From Neurospora tetrasperma FGSC 2508 (taxonomy: Eukaryota > Ascomycota > Sordariomycetes > Sordariales > Sordariaceae): a stretch of DNA of 64,000 nucleotides. The first letter of the stretch is position 1. Each line of letters starts with the position of its first letter. Below, one piece after another: positions 34,177 through 46,794 of the stretch. The stretch covers positions 4,336,940 through 4,400,939 of the forward strand of contig NW_009799101.1 in the NCBI RefSeq assembly GCF_000213175.1, written 5' to 3'. A program made the position numbers and the translations under genes. The notes below the pieces were generated by a model that was given only the letters and a program-made list of their open reading frames with translations, was not told the origin of the DNA and made no database searches.

Positions 34177-34270
34177 GCTCCGCAAGCAAATTACCTAGAG
34201 GTAGAAAAGGTCGAGTCCAGCATCAAGCGACTCGGCCTTTTCTAGGTACCTGATTTGCTTGCGGAGCTTC
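34177..34270. repeat. Foldback inverted repeat
   Basis: Left arm begins GAAGCTCCGCAAGCAAAT and its exact complement ends the repeat at 34270. A second pairing block (AGAAAAGG.CGAGTC with GACTCG.CCTTTTCT) closes around an 11-nt loop. The middle of the arms is offset by a TACCTAG-type motif. The hairpin lies inside the transcript-like region of the locus. Confidence 0.75.
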
Positions 34271-34310
34271 GGGTTCGACCACCATCGTTACAAGTCACAT
34301 AGTTCGCATC

Positions 34311-34678
34311 ATGACGTTCAACACAAGATTCCAAGACCAGGGCACGATGTCATTGCCATCGCGCAAACTGCCCCTGAGGCCGGTGAGTGAAATTTCATCC
34401 TTATGAGCCCGTCCTGATGAGGATGATCATAGCTGACACTGATGAACTCCAAGAGTTTACAGCTCTGCCTCATCCCACGGGGTGGTGTCAGCGGTAAACC
34501 GATTCATCCCATGCAGCCTTTGCCCATCACCTTGTGGGATCAAGGACGGACCGTCTGCGAAGATTACCTACATGGTTTCAATACAACGTTTCAGACTATG
34601 GTAGAGGTAGTGGGAAAATCTGTTTCCAGACATGCACATGCACATGCGTTGTGGTTGTTGGACAATAATCACAATTAA
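34311..34678 (+). CDS. Possible small two-exon protein, 98 aa
   Basis: ATG at 34311 opens a frame that reaches a GTGAGT donor at 34383 with phase 0. After a branch-like GCTGACACT and acceptor CCAAG, the frame continues without break from 34454 to the stop at 34678. The product begins MTFNTRFQDQGTMSLPSRKL and ends HAHAHALWLLDNNHN. No domain is recognised. The phase match and the TATA box upstream support expression, but five exons of which the first three are non-coding would be unusual, so this is tentative. Confidence 0.3.
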
Positions 34679-35635
34679 CATTCCCTAGAGGCACCCTACA
34701 TAGTTTCAATGCAGACAAGACGTTGGCTGTTACCATCTTGTCCATGACCGCCGGTGATATTGAAAGGTACATGTAGCAGAACTTTCGTGCCGTTTGAATG
34801 AATGGACAACCAGTCCACGGTAGGGGCAGACGATAATGACCAAATGATTAACAATGTAGGTATGGTCAATCAATGCCTGGCTGATAGGTAAGTCGTAGTT
34901 CCCAAGTTGAAGTCGACGGCCCACGCGCTCCAACCTCGTCACCTGGAGGTACCCATCTACTACCTAGCAGGGCAATGAATGGGCTTGCAAGATTGCCTAG
35001 GTAGGTAGAGAAGTTCCTTGCTGTGGTGCCTGTACTTTTCGTGAACTGGCGGCCCATCTTGTGAGTACCTAGGTTCCCGTCGAAATCATGCTACAGATCT
35101 CTTGCCATGGGCGAGATAGAGAGCATCTGGTTTGGCTTCAGCACATAAAGGAACTGTTGGAAGCGGTGATTATGAGTTAAGAAGACAGATCACGGAAAGA
35201 GAGGATAGATGTCATCCCTTTCGATGATGGTAGACTGTGGTGATGGAAGAGGACGTTGCTGATTGCTTCTGGGTGGGGTGTAGATGGGTGATGTGGATGG
35301 TAATGCACATTGCGAACGATGAAGCCACAGATCCCGTCAGTTAACACGAGGCGGAGGTACGAATCCATATGGAACCACCGGCTGAATGGATATCCCATGA
35401 TAGATCATCAGCTGAGAAAACTTACAAATTGTTTTCACGCGGGTTGGTGATGTCTCGCTCTCATGACGTTGATGGTCGAGTCCCCATGTAACGGTTCAAT
35501 GTTTGATTGCCAAAGATACGTCACTAACAGACTGACAAGTTATCATGGTCCTTCTGCGGTAGTGTAATAACAGTCAGCTCACTTGGTATGCATGCACCTG
35601 AATGTCGACCTACCAATCACTCCACGAACAAGTGG
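34679..35635. other. Intergenic, no gene recognised
   Basis: Short ORFs only, with scattered TACCTAGGTA-type motifs at 34977-35010 and 35064-35075. Confidence 0.45.
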
Positions 35636-36267
35636 GCCGTGTTCGTTACCGCGGTATAAAGTTAGGAGATATCCAGATTTGCAGGGTTCGGATCGCAGTA
35701 AGCTTACTGCCGTACTGCGCTCGTGTAGCGTTCGTTAAATAATCCTTATTTTTATGCAAATCGCTGCAACCACCTGCAACCATCTGCACCGTCGATTTAA
35801 CCAATCAGAGGGCTAGAATCTTCTCTTTTCTTAACCGTTCTACTTACCACTATACCGCCCGATTTTGAGCGGTACCGCAGTAAAGAACGCAGTAAGAACT
35901 ACCCTCAACGCTTTACCCTTTATAAATATAGGGGGTTACCGTCGCAAAGCCCCCCCCCCCTAAAAAGCAATAAATATTTTTTTCTCAAAGATGATAAATG
36001 AGGCTATTCCCAATTGAAAGCTACCACTTGGGCTACACAGTATTTTATACAGTATATATACTGTGGCTGTTGTAAAAAGGAAGAACTGAATTCAAAAGAT
36101 AACCATGGGGTGGCTTTGGTTACTTATATACACCGAACACAGCTCAGTAGGAGAAAGGGCTCTTGGCATACCTTAAAGCTGCCTTAATGTTGCAGGAGTG
36201 CAGCTGCAGACCCTGCACGGTAATGTAGAGGTTAAGGCCAAATCCTTAACGGGGTAACGAACACGGC
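35636..36267. mobile_element. MITE-like element with terminal inverted repeats
   Basis: The ends are perfect 15-bp inverted repeats: GCCGTGTTCGTTACC at 35636-35650 and GGTAACGAACACGGC at 36253-36267. The 632-bp interior is AT-rich compared with its flanks, has no coding frame, and holds a 16-bp perfect palindrome GCAGTAAGCTTACTGC at 35695-35710. Flanks read AAGTGG and TGTGG, so no clean target duplication is seen. This fits a non-autonomous DNA transposon; the superfamily cannot be assigned from the ends alone. Confidence 0.7.
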
Positions 36268-37394
36268 TGTGGTCGATACCTCCAGCAAGTCATTCAACAG
36301 CAAACAAAAGCAGGGTCTCAACAAGATAGGGCTGAGCTTCAAAAGCTAGACATGGAAGATGTGAGAGCCACCGCCCCCTTCTGTAGTTTCTGAGGGTAGC
36401 AACCACAACCGACAGCGGACGGCACGGGCTGATGGGCTGACAGGTCAAATCCGGGGTCAGGTGATGATTGGTCGGAATACTACCTTGACCTACTCGTAAC
36501 CGTTGATCAACGGTTGCTGTGATTACTTATTTCAGTCCAACAGGTACCTGTCAATATCCAGTGAATTTTGAGCTTACTAGGACATCGAGTACTCCTCGTT
36601 GTACACCTACCTCTACCTACCTCTAGCGTAGAAATCCCACGTTTGTTCCACAGGACGACCAGGTAGTGCTAAAAGTGCATTTGCAACAAAACGCCCCTGA
36701 ATTGGCTGAATGAACCATCATCCTCTCGAGATCGCCTTCGCACAGAAAGGAGCACAAATGAAATCTGTCTTCCCAAACGGGAACAGGCATTGTATAAGCT
36801 TACATGTAAGCCCGTCGGAAAGCCACCTACCACGGTACCACCCCACGACGACATGACCCTGAATCTTACCCCGGATGGGTGCCTGTCCAATCAGCATCTG
36901 ACTTTATTCTCCAGATCAATCAAAATCCAGGGACTTTCCGACTCGAGGAAAAGGCTCAGCGCCTCAGCCTTCCAGGACGTGGAGGTATGTGTACCAGGTG
37001 AGTATAACATGGCGGCGGCGGCTACTGATCAAGTACGCGGGACTGGCGTCACGGATCACTCCCGCTGTGGCAACCCATGGTAACCCCCAGGAAAACAGCC
37101 ACGGAGCATCCAAGCTGAACATAGAGTAAGAATGAGCGGCTGCGTGTTGTATCTCGGATGGGACAGCATGTGAATGCATGAAGCGATGAAGGAAGGGGTA
37201 TAAGACTGCGGGGGCTCTTGGAGTTGGATCCGAGTCCAAAAGGGAATTCTGATCTCTTCAACAAGTTCCTCGCTTGAAGACGTGAGCACGACGACTATCG
37301 CCAACAACGCCTTGACAGCCTCACCATCACCACCACCATAACAACAATAACCACCCAACATCTGGAAAGGTGTAAACCACCACACCTCATCAAA
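36268..37394. other. Intergenic and promoter of the dioxygenase gene
   Basis: No gene recognised. TACCTCTA-type motifs lie at 36605-36625. The last 70 bases are a CA-rich leader ending in CATCAAAATG at the start codon. Confidence 0.45.
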
Positions 37395-39586
37395 ATGCCC
37401 AACACCCTCTCCAAACCAAACGGCACTACCTCTGCCGCCTCGTCCAATGGAGACGACAAGGGCAAGAAGCAGGTTGAACTCCAACCCTCCTTCACACCCA
37501 CTCTCCTCGAACGCCTCGGCATCACCTCCTTTCACCTTCTCAACAAGTTGATCCCATGGTACAAACTCCCCGGCTTCATCGGCGCCTTCAACCTGGCCTT
37601 TCTGCGCATCGAGCTCCGACAATACAACCTGCACGACGCCTATGCGACTTCCCAAGCCCAAGGCAGTTCCATCACCGACCCTCTTCCCAACGAACGATAC
37701 CTGGGCGCCCGTCACTCCGATGGCAAGTTCAATGACTTGAAACAGCCAAAGATGGGATGCACGGGCATGAGGTTCGGGAGGAATTTCCCGCGGGAGGTTT
37801 GTGGAAAACCCAGCGAAGCGGAGCTGATGACGCCGAATCCGAGGATGATTAGTGAGAGGTTTATGGCGAGGAAGGAAGGGAAGTTCATCCCGGCGACGAC
37901 ACTGAATCTGTTGGCGGCGGCGTGGATCCAGTTCCAGACGCATGATTGGTTTTTCCATGAGCAGGTATGTGACTTGTGAGACTTTTTCCCTTTGGGAATG
38001 GGGACTTTACCGATCATGCATTGGTCGTGATCCTGTGTAACATCAGATGTTGCCAGTATTCCTGTGGCTTGGGCTCCTTCCTTCTTGATTCCGATCATTG
38101 GCTGACTTTCTCCGGTTGTGTCTCAGGACCCCAACGAGAAGCTCAACGTCCCGCTCTCTGAGGACGACAAGTGGCTTGACCAGCACATGCAGTTATACGC
38201 CACCAAGCCAGATGAGGCTCTCGACCCATCCGACATCAAGTGTCCCGGGTACAAGAACCTCAACACCCACTGGTGGGACGGATCACAAATCTACGGCTCC
38301 TCCGAGTCCGTAACACAGACGCTCCGCAACCGTCATCCAGACGGCAAGTTGTCCCTGGACAGTCGCGGGCGTGAGCAATTTCTCCCTCGGGACCAGGTTG
38401 GAAATGTCTTGACGGGCTTCACCGACAAATGGTGGGTGGGAATGGAGATTCTGCACACGCTGTTTGCGCTGGAGCACAATGCCGTTTGTGATGCGCTGCG
38501 CAAGGAGTATCCCGATTGGAGCGGAGACCAGATCTTTGACAAGGCGAGGCTGGTGAACTGTGCATTAATGGCCAAGATCCATACGGTCGAGTGGACACCG
38601 GCGATTCTAGCGCATCCGGCGCTGCAGATTGGAATGGCCGCCAACTGGTGGGGGATTGTCGGGGAGAAGTTGACCAAGATCGCGGGAAGACTGTCCAAGA
38701 CGAGCGAGATCATTAGTGGAATTCCCGGCAGCGGAGCGGAGCAGGATGGGACGCCGTACTCACTGACGGAGGAGTTTGTGTCAGTTTATCGGATGCATTC
38801 GCTGATGCCTGGTTCGTGCTTTCTCCTCTTTTCCAATTCCCTCGGTGTTATTTATGTACCTCCCACTAACTGCAGTGTCCGTCCGCAGAAACAATCGCCT
38901 TCTTCTCCGCCACCGACGGCCACCACGTCACCACCATCCCCGTGGTCGACACCACCTTCACCAAATCGCAAACCCCCTTTGACGACGGTCTCTCCTTCGC
39001 TGACGTCTTCTACTCCTTCGGCATCAACTACCCCGGCGCCATCACAAACAACAACTACCCCGATTTCTTACGCAACCTGCGCACTCCCGACGGCCAAGTC
39101 CGCGACCTCGGAACCGTAGACATTCTCCGCGACCGCGAGCGGGGCGTCCCTCGCTACTGCGAGTTCCGGCGTATGCTTCGTCTTTCGGTTCCCAAGACCT
39201 TCGAAGAACTTACCGGCGGCAACAAGGTCCTAGCCAAAGAACTGGCAGAAGCCTACAACAACGACATCTCCCTTGTGGATGCTTTGGTTGGATCCCACTC
39301 GGAGCCGGTGATTCCAGGGTTCGGATTCAGCGAGACGGCGTTCAGGATCTTCATTCTCATGGCGAGCAGGAGGTTGAAGAGCGATCGGTTCATTGCCGGC
39401 GAATGGAACGAGGAGATGTACACCAAGGTTGGGTTCAAGTGGGTGCAGGATAGCGGGATGAAGGATGTGTTGGGAAGACATTTCCCGGAGTTGAGGGAGA
39501 CGTTGAAGGGGAGCAAGAATGTGTTTGCGCCGTGGGAGATGAAGGCGGGGAGCAAGGAGTACAAGGGCGTGGAGACGAATGTGTAG
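37395..39586 (+). CDS. Fatty-acid alpha-dioxygenase-like heme peroxidase
   Basis: Animal-type heme peroxidase of the alpha-dioxygenase branch, which adds oxygen at C-alpha of fatty acids. Exons 37395-37964, 38127-38811 and 38889-39586 give 650 aa. Distal-heme histidine in FQTHDWFFHEQ (about 183); NTHWWDGSQIYG calcium-site region; HTLFALEHNAVCD; MAKIHTVEWTPAIL; and the catalytic-Tyr/proximal-His motif YRMHSLMPE. A late GFGFSETAFRIFILMASRRL helix completes the fold. Unlike fungal Ppo linoleate diol synthases there is no fused P450 domain, which fits a stand-alone alpha-DOX. No signal peptide. Intron 2 has a weak donor (GTTCGT), but phase and the conserved motif across it (MP/ETIAFFS) support it. 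Confidence 0.9.
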
Positions 39587-40383
39587 AGGTCCAGGTCCAT
39601 ACCTCTAGGTACAGAAATCCAGATGGAGGGGTTCAAGAAGATGGGCCGCAGCTAGTCGGTGAGCAGTGGGATGCACGGGAAATGAGGAGAAGGCAAAGGA
39701 TTGGAATAATGGAAGGTACAATGACTGGAGTTCATGTTATCTGCGGGGCAACTCGTGGAAAGGAAAGAGCGCATGACGACTCTCAGGCGAGGAAAATTTC
39801 TTTTCTCAACTTTCGTTTTACCTCCGTGTTCACGTTGACATGTGTTCACCATTTACATCATTTAATTGGGGTTTGACTGGATCTTGTGGTATCAACCATT
39901 TCTATTCTGAATCTATCCAATTTCCCTAAACCGATTTCCAGTCCTCCCTTTGCATGTAGAGCTACCAATATGAAACGAACCACCATCACCAAGAAACCCC
40001 AGAACTCATGATGTCTTCAAGTTTCAACGCCACCCCTCCCACCATACAAGTGGAAGCCACTGCACAGATCCCTCACGCGTGAAATATTCGCGGTCACGAC
40101 CCATGTAGTCCTGAAACATCGGCGGTTGAAAGGTATAAACCTGGAAGTTCACCCACATGAGCTCCAGTTGGGCCTGCACGATTTGCAAAGTATCCAAGGG
40201 ACGAAATCCTCCGAAAGAGTTACCCGGCTCGTCATCACTTTGCGCCTCAATCCGTTCCTCGACGTCTGGGAGATAGCCGTGCTGTACGCGATATTGGTGA
40301 TAATTGTTTGTTGGATCGACATGGTTATCACCAAAAGCCAGCCATGTTCGCAGCCTTGTCTGATTGATGCTCCGCCTATCCCT
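39587..40383. other. 3' region between convergent genes
   Basis: No gene supported. It separates the convergent 3' ends of the dioxygenase and the F-box-like gene. Confidence 0.45.
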
Positions 40384-41848
40384 CTAGAACTGGGATTGGT
40401 CCTGGGAGTTGCCCTTCTGGTGGACCAGTATACTGATATCCCAGAGATTGCGGTACTTGGCGAAGAAATCGAGCCGGTATTTATACTGGTCGAGGTCCCA
40501 TGTCCATAACTCAAGACCCTCGAAAAAGCACTTGACGGACATGTCGATGTTTGGTCGATCATATCGGTTGTCCACCCCATGATTGAACACCGCTATCTGG
40601 AAATCTTCGACGGACGGAGGGAGGAGTTCGGATAGCATGTCGCCGAAGTTTTTGGTCTTCTCTTCCAGCTGGCCGATAATGAGGGCATAAGAGACGCGCA
40701 AGAATTTGAGACGAGTGAAGGTTGACAGAATGCGTCTGAACTCCCTGGCTTCGCGGGCTCGAGCCCCGTTGGTTTCTTTGAGGCCAACCCATCTAGCATT
40801 GATGAGTTGGGGGTAGAGGTGGCCGATGTCCAGGTGAACCAAGGTTGACCGGTAGTCAGCCAAGCGATGCCTATAGTATTTCAAGTTAGCCAGATGAGCG
40901 CAGAAACGGATCAAGGTTCAGTCTGACTTACCAGTCCCTCATTATGAGGAACCCAAGGGCCTGAAAGCCAGTCAGGAGCGGCGATGAATAGACGGAGAAC
41001 GCCTCGTCAGAGTCGTTCTTGAATCTCGTCGTCGCTATGGACACCGCTTCCAGCTGCTGGAAAATCTTTACATACGAGCTAGGGAGTTTTCGGATCTTAC
41101 GGATGGTGTGCTCAAATCCGTCTATATCCATCCGCGGGCACCCTGGTACCCAGCCACTGCTCGGGGGAGGGTCCTGAATAGACAGGCTCCGAAGACCACT
41201 GGATAGGCACACCAAGGCGGCAAGTGCTCTTTCAAGCCACCCTATCGACGCCTTGAACATCCGATTCTCAGGCACATGGGCGAGTTCAAGGCCAGCGATG
41301 TCAATGATACCCTGGGCTTGTCTATCCAGTTTCTCGACATCCTTCTCTTGCAAAAAGGTCACGGCCCCTTGGTAATCAACAGGTAATGCCTCCTTCCCCA
41401 TGAGTCTCAGGCCGGCTGGGGGCTCCGGGTCCTCTGGCCTCGGCTGCCATTCACAATCAAAGAAAGGCACTATCGTGATATGCTTGACCCGATCGCGGGA
41501 CTTGGGGGCCTCGACCAAGGTTCGTAGCAAGAGTGTGAACTGGCCACGTCCGATACCATGGTAGTCACACAGCACGATGTTCTGGTAGAGCTCGTTTGCC
41601 ACGAGACGAGAGAAGAACTTGCTTGTTTGAGCAAGCGGAAGCATAGCCGCGTAGTCCCTCCGCTCGCGCTGGTGGTCGAATCGGGTAGTTGGGTCGTGGA
41701 GGCGTTGGTCGTTTATTTCGTTGGAGTGGTCGCATCGCCAGGTGCGGAAGTCGGAGGTTGCTCGCAACGTTACTCCATGTTGGATGATCAGACGCCAGAT
41801 CTCCTCGGGGAGGGCGGGGAGGGTCCTAGGAGTTTTGGAAGATGTCAT
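40384..41848 (-). CDS. F-box-like protein with degenerate leucine-rich part
   Basis: Exons 40932-41848 and 40384-40870 (61-nt intron) give 467 aa. Residues 8-25 (LPALPEEIWRLIIQHG) match the start of an F-box, and further on PLAQTSKFFSRLVANELYQN fits the rest of it. The remainder has loosely spaced hydrophobic repeats (LRSLSIQDPP, LVHLDIGHLYPQLINARW, LKFLRVSYALI, LELWTWDLDQY) like the irregular LRRs of fungal F-box proteins. Such proteins link substrates to SCF ubiquitin ligases; the substrate is unknown. Start ATG 41848 is close to the motif and is followed by a normal-length N terminus. Confidence 0.75.
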
Positions 41849-44002
41849 TGTGGAAGTGTGTGGTTGTTGAAGACTTGAAGTATGGAAGGTTGAGGCGAAG
41901 TTTACTCTTGATGATGGAATATCGAAGCGAAGCGACGAGGTGTTCTTTTCTTGATATGGATATCGAGGAGGATTGTTGAAGAGAAAGGATAGCAGGAATA
42001 TTGCTGGAGGTCGGAAAGGTACCTAATCACAGAAAGACGATGGTGATTTCTCTTGTGGTAAGAATCGAACTAAAACAGAAGGTCAAGGGCAAGAGAAAAG
42101 CAGAATATATAGGTGCTGAAGATAACAACTGAAGGAAGGAAGGGCCAATGAAAGGGAAAAGGCGGCACAACCTTCAACGGACATGAATATTTTTTGCATC
42201 CCGGAGGTCAGATTTAGTTCCACGGTGCCTTATAACAGCACGCGCACTTCACCATTTACCATTCACTGCAGTACATCGCATCCACGTGGAAGTGATGCCC
42301 CAAGGTTTCGCCTTCAGGCTCTCCAGCAAGACCTTGCACCTGGTTTTCCAGCGTTGCTCGCGGTTGATGGGTAGAATGAAAGGGAGTGGGTTGGTTAATT
42401 AGTAGGCTAACTAACAGTTCCTCGCCGTGACCACTGGTTAAATACTGCAGCAAAGCCCACCAGAATCCACCAGCCCCATTGCACCTTCCAACCTCTAGGT
42501 TTTCAACACTCCCTATAACCGCCTTTTCTCAAGGCATGACTTCAGACAAGAGGAAGAAGCAGATGGATTCCAGTAATCTAACCTGACCTTCTTCACTTTA
42601 GCTAGCTTCCACTTTCTACCTCCATATGTCCTTTTCAACTAACGAAGGGACGTCAGGAACATTGAATAGCATGTCGCAGAGCTTAGCCTCCGAATAAACT
42701 CCCCGGGCTAGTAAAAAAGGAGGTGCATTGCAGATTTTACATTTTTATAAACTGTGCAGTTTTGGACGCCCGCCGACACGCTGGCCCAGAGCGGTACAAG
42801 AAATACACAATACCTAAGCAACGCAACGATGTCCGTACGTGCATTTGCACGCATATTTGCCTGCAGCATATATATACCTACCTCCAAGAATAGACTTTAA
42901 TTTCTTCAGTGGGCGGAAACAGTCTTCTTCAAAGAAATACAGCAAGTGGCAGTGTCAGTTACCTTGCTTCATTTTACTCAAGTTGCATTCCATTTACTTG
43001 ATACCACCGTATATGGGTAGGGAAAGAGGCAGCCGGCGTGGGACATCAGAAGAAGAAGAAGAAGCTACTGTACACTACGAAACTTACAGTACGCCGGCCG
43101 GCCGGGGTGTCCGGCAATGCGTCTCCCCCACTAGGTACCTAGGTATTTATTCGCGGACAGATAGGTAATCTACATATTCCGGGCGGTATAGGTACGGTAG
43201 ATATGCAATGCAGGTACCTACACAATCCATGCCTGATTTTCCTAGAAGCTGTTGGAAATCGATGTCTCGTATTCATACCCGACGGTCACTGAAATGACCC
43301 AGTGACTCAGGAAATTGAGGTAGTGTGTGGAATCATTTAAGAAAATAACCGTTCATGGTGTTTCGCGCGCTGCTATTTTGAAGCTTCAAGTTGATGCTTT
43401 CCTTTGATGCCTTCACAGATCTTTTTGGAGCGCTAGCAGGGCAGGGGATGATGTGGGCCTTGGCGCTGGACTTAGATAGTGAGGTTCTTGGAGAGGACGA
43501 CTGCCGTGGTCGACAAACTTTTGAACATGAGAAGTAGAATAAAAAACGTATCCAATAAGCTTTGAGTAGGCTTCAGAATCCAACTTATGAGTTGCTAACA
43601 TTTTTAATGCCGTCAATACCATGCGGCTTACGAGTGTCCATCTCAAGAAAGAGTATCTTGCTATCGCGCTATTTGCAAGCATGAGCCATGACCCCGCAAA
43701 TTGCCCCTACATGATGGCGCTAACTGACAGCTTGATTCTTGACTTTCGATTGATCTTCTCTTCCTGTCATCGCCTTTGCGCAAGCTGTCGAAAATTCTCC
43801 AAGCTGTGATACTCTTATGCCTGCAAGCTTCGTAACTCTCTCTCCTCCATCCTCTTCAATGAGCCAGTTATCCGGATATGTGTGCCGCCGACTGCAAGAT
43901 CGCTATCGCCTGTCATCGATCATCAATAGCTGACCCTCTTCTCCTGCCTCTGTGATCTTATGCCAGGTGATACCTCAAACCTCTCGCCGTTGCGAATGAA
44001 CG
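41849..44002. other. Intergenic, 2.1 kb, no gene supported
   Basis: One ATG-started 89-codon ORF on the minus strand (43413-43682) has no domain and AT-rich codons; I do not call it. TATA-like ATATATA and CCTACCTCC motifs lie near 42870-42890, and a GCCGGCCGGCCGG palindromic run near 43094. Confidence 0.45.
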
Positions 44003-44956
44003 TCAAGGGAATGGGTCGTTCATGAACAGCCGAATAATATCGGCCTCTAACTCCGCATCCTCGACATCCAATTCAGCCACCGCGTTCCTTATCCACTGCA
44101 ACTCTTCGGATCCATCGTAGTCTCTTCTTTCCCGGTCCGGCAACCGCATCCCTGGCAACCGCTCCTCTGACTGCTGTCGGCCCCTCTCCTCACGCAACCG
44201 CACCAAGGCGTTCCGTTGCTCATCCTCACTTCCTCCAAATTGGAGGACACGTTCGCTGGGGTCAGCGATGGGCGTGTAGAGTGGAAGAGGCGGAGCACCA
44301 TTGTTGTGAGGGCGGCCGTACAAATTGAGCGTGAGGTCGTAGTCCGTGCTCGTGGGATGTAGGCGGGGGTTACGGGGTGAGTACGGCGGCGGCGACGGTC
44401 GCAAGGGATCGACTTCGGGCTCGGGGCCGTCGGAGGGTAAGGTAAGCCTTATACGCCTGGAGGAGCGAGGAACAAGGCTGGGATTTTCTTGAAATAGGAT
44501 CGGCCGAGTTTGGGCCCGCTGCGAAGGGCGGGGGACAGGCGTGATGATACCTGCACGAAGGCGACGTTGCAATGTCTCAACGTTTCTCTGTATGTCCGCA
44601 TCGGTAGGACTTGATGAGCCGGTGACTTCTAAGTTTTGTGTCCGAACTAGGGAGTTGGCTAAATGTTCCTGAGGTGGTGTTGGAGCTCGACTGCTGTTGT
44701 CTCCTGTCGAAGTACCCTGTCGGGCCTGGCTTGTAGGAGGGGAGCTGGGTTCGTCGTCTCCCTGGACGCCGTTGGGTAAAGGTACCGATTGTCGGTCAGC
44801 TTCGTGGATGAATAGAATCTGGGCATTCTGACGACGCAATGTTGCCGGAGGAAAGGGGCCACCCGTGGGCGCGGTGCGACGAGGGTGTGTCCGCTATGAA
44901 GTCATGGCTGGCAACACTTCCGGGGTGTCTGCTGCCGGCGTGGTATTTTGGGACAT
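44003..44956 (-). pseudogene. Outlying PPxY-family member with an in-frame stop
   Basis: From ATG 44956 the frame reads MSQNTTPAADTPEVLPAMTS, meets TAG at 44894-44896 (codon 21), and then stays open to the stop at 44003. The 317-codon product is disordered and Pro/Ser/Arg-rich, with PSPPPYSPRNP, APPLPLYTPIADPSE and an acidic C terminus (ELDVEDAELEADIIRLF). These [LP]PxY blocks and the MSxxS-like start place it loosely with the 52-62 kb array. Removal of the stop by a 27-nt intron is unlikely. It may be a recent pseudogene, a polymorphic allele, or depend on stop read-through. The body looks under coding constraint: long, open and compositionally like its relatives. Confidence 0.55.
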
Positions 44957-46082
44957 TCGACTTCTATAAGGTCTTCGACCCGTTTAGTAAGTTGACGACT
45001 GGGAGGTGGCGAGGTCAGTGGACGTTTTGTCTTGTGGTTTTGCAAGGTGATCGTGGCGTGGAGTTGTAGAAAGGACAGGAAACCTCCTACCATTTCATTT
45101 TATAATCCTTTTCGTGGCTCGTCGAATTTCTTGGGTTGTCACCCAGGTTCCAAACACACAAGTCCCAAGGTCTGTTGCCAGGTCCAATGCGTTTGTGGGA
45201 AAGATAGCACCGGTGGTATGAAGACTGGTGAAGAGCCGCGTCCAGGTTTCGAGTCACGGCACGCTTCAGTGAATGTCCTTTTGTTGTCTTCCGTGGTTCC
45301 ATCGCTGCGTTTCTTTCGATTCGCGTGGAAGGCTATGATAGTTGTTAGGAGTAGAAAGGGTTCCAACGATTCGATTCCACTGCAGTTTGCAAAGATGGGA
45401 AGGAGCATGCTGTACTTCGACCCGGTCTCGAGCCGGTCAGGGTATCGGGGCTGGTTCCGGTTGTGGGGAAGAAAGGGGAGATGTGGGTCCCTTTTTGCGT
45501 GCCTGCCACATCTCCAACTGAGACCTATGGCGCAGTTCTCGACACAGAAGGAACCTGACTTCTGCGACTGCCGGTAGAGCACTTGAAGCATCAAGGGAAA
45601 CAGTCATGAACAACGCAGGGCTACAATGGTTCTCAAAGAAGTCGGGTAGTTCCTACCTACGTTAAGTAATACCCACCAAAAACTTCCAATACCCACGAGT
45701 GTCCGTGTCGGTCCGGGTATTGCACTAACAGGGCGGTTAGTGACAATGTCCACTGCAAAATACCCGCTGTAGTCCACTGAACCGCATGTTCTTGGTCAGC
45801 CCACAACTCCTTCCTCTGATGGGCATTTGCCGTCGGTCATTTTTCTTTTCTGCTCCCATCCTTGTTTCTCTTTGCGTTCCGAACTCAATACATGAGTACC
45901 ATAGACCATATTTCCCAATTCAACGGTAAAGTACAGCTCCGTGACTTTGCCTTCCCAGCCTTCTTCGACTTTCTAACCAATCTTTCCGTAGTTTTCTCCT
46001 ATCGCTTTCTCAACCCCCGTCCAAAATCCGTTTCGAACAAAAGCGTGCTCCAAATCCCCGGCTAGACCTCGATCCCTCGATG

Positions 46083-46610
46083 AAGCTGTCGAACCCAACA
46101 CGCCCTTGGAGCCGACGAGATTGGGCGACCACCACGGCGGAGAAGGGCCTGCTTCAACGAAGAAGCCACACTTGCTAGCTCAATCCACGGAGCCGAAGAT
46201 GAGCTGGACGAATATATCTATGGAAAATCTGTCGATCGCCGGCGAAAGAAGGCCAAGCAGGGAAACCAGGAGCTGGTCCTTTTGCTCAATGACGGACAAG
46301 AACTCCTCCGCACATGACCTCAACTATATCCTCTATCGAGTCTCGCAAGTCGACCCCCACATAACAAGCGCTGTTCTACATTAGACCTGGGGCTGGTGGA
46401 TGTGAAGTTCTCTTCGTCCTTGATGATCACGTCGTCCCACCCGATCTCCCACGCGAATTCGATGTGTTGGTCAACATTCGTCCGGACCCGGACAGTGACA
46501 CATCCGACATTAGCCCCCGTCGTCGCGACCGCGAAGCCTCATCCTCGTCTGAATCTTCCTCCTCGGAAGACGATGGCCCGCCGCAGGAGCCGTGGTTGAT
46601 CAACCAGTAA
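46083..46610 (+). pseudogene. Frame-broken coding-like fragments, family unknown
   Basis: Coding-looking stretches lie in different frames: one contains ASSIHGAEDELDEYIYG then QELVLLLNDGQELLR, another VLFVLDDHVVPPDLPREF through DSDTSDISPRR and ends EDDGPPQEPWLINQ before TAA. The composition is that of a real protein (Ser/acidic tail), but no single frame carries it and no good splice sites join the parts. Probably a decayed host gene. Confidence 0.4.
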
Positions 46611-46794
46611 AAGCGCGGCGGTTATGTGATTATAAAGACAGGCATCCGTCGTTATGACGAGTGGTGCGGTATGGACAGTAAGTCGATTCCCGTTTTTTTC
46701 CCGCGCCATTATGTCGTCCATTTCACTAACACAAATCACAGAACACGGCGATACTGTCACATATCCAGGCAACGGAGCTAATTTTTCCGAGGGC

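Noticed and set aside
43413-43682. 89-codon ORF on the minus strand
   Set aside because: ATG-started but without domain, splice structure or neighbour support; AT-rich codons fit chance.
45032-45594. Overlapping 150-180-codon ORFs on both strands
   Set aside because: Two strands open at once with no motif or signal; neither looks like a real protein.
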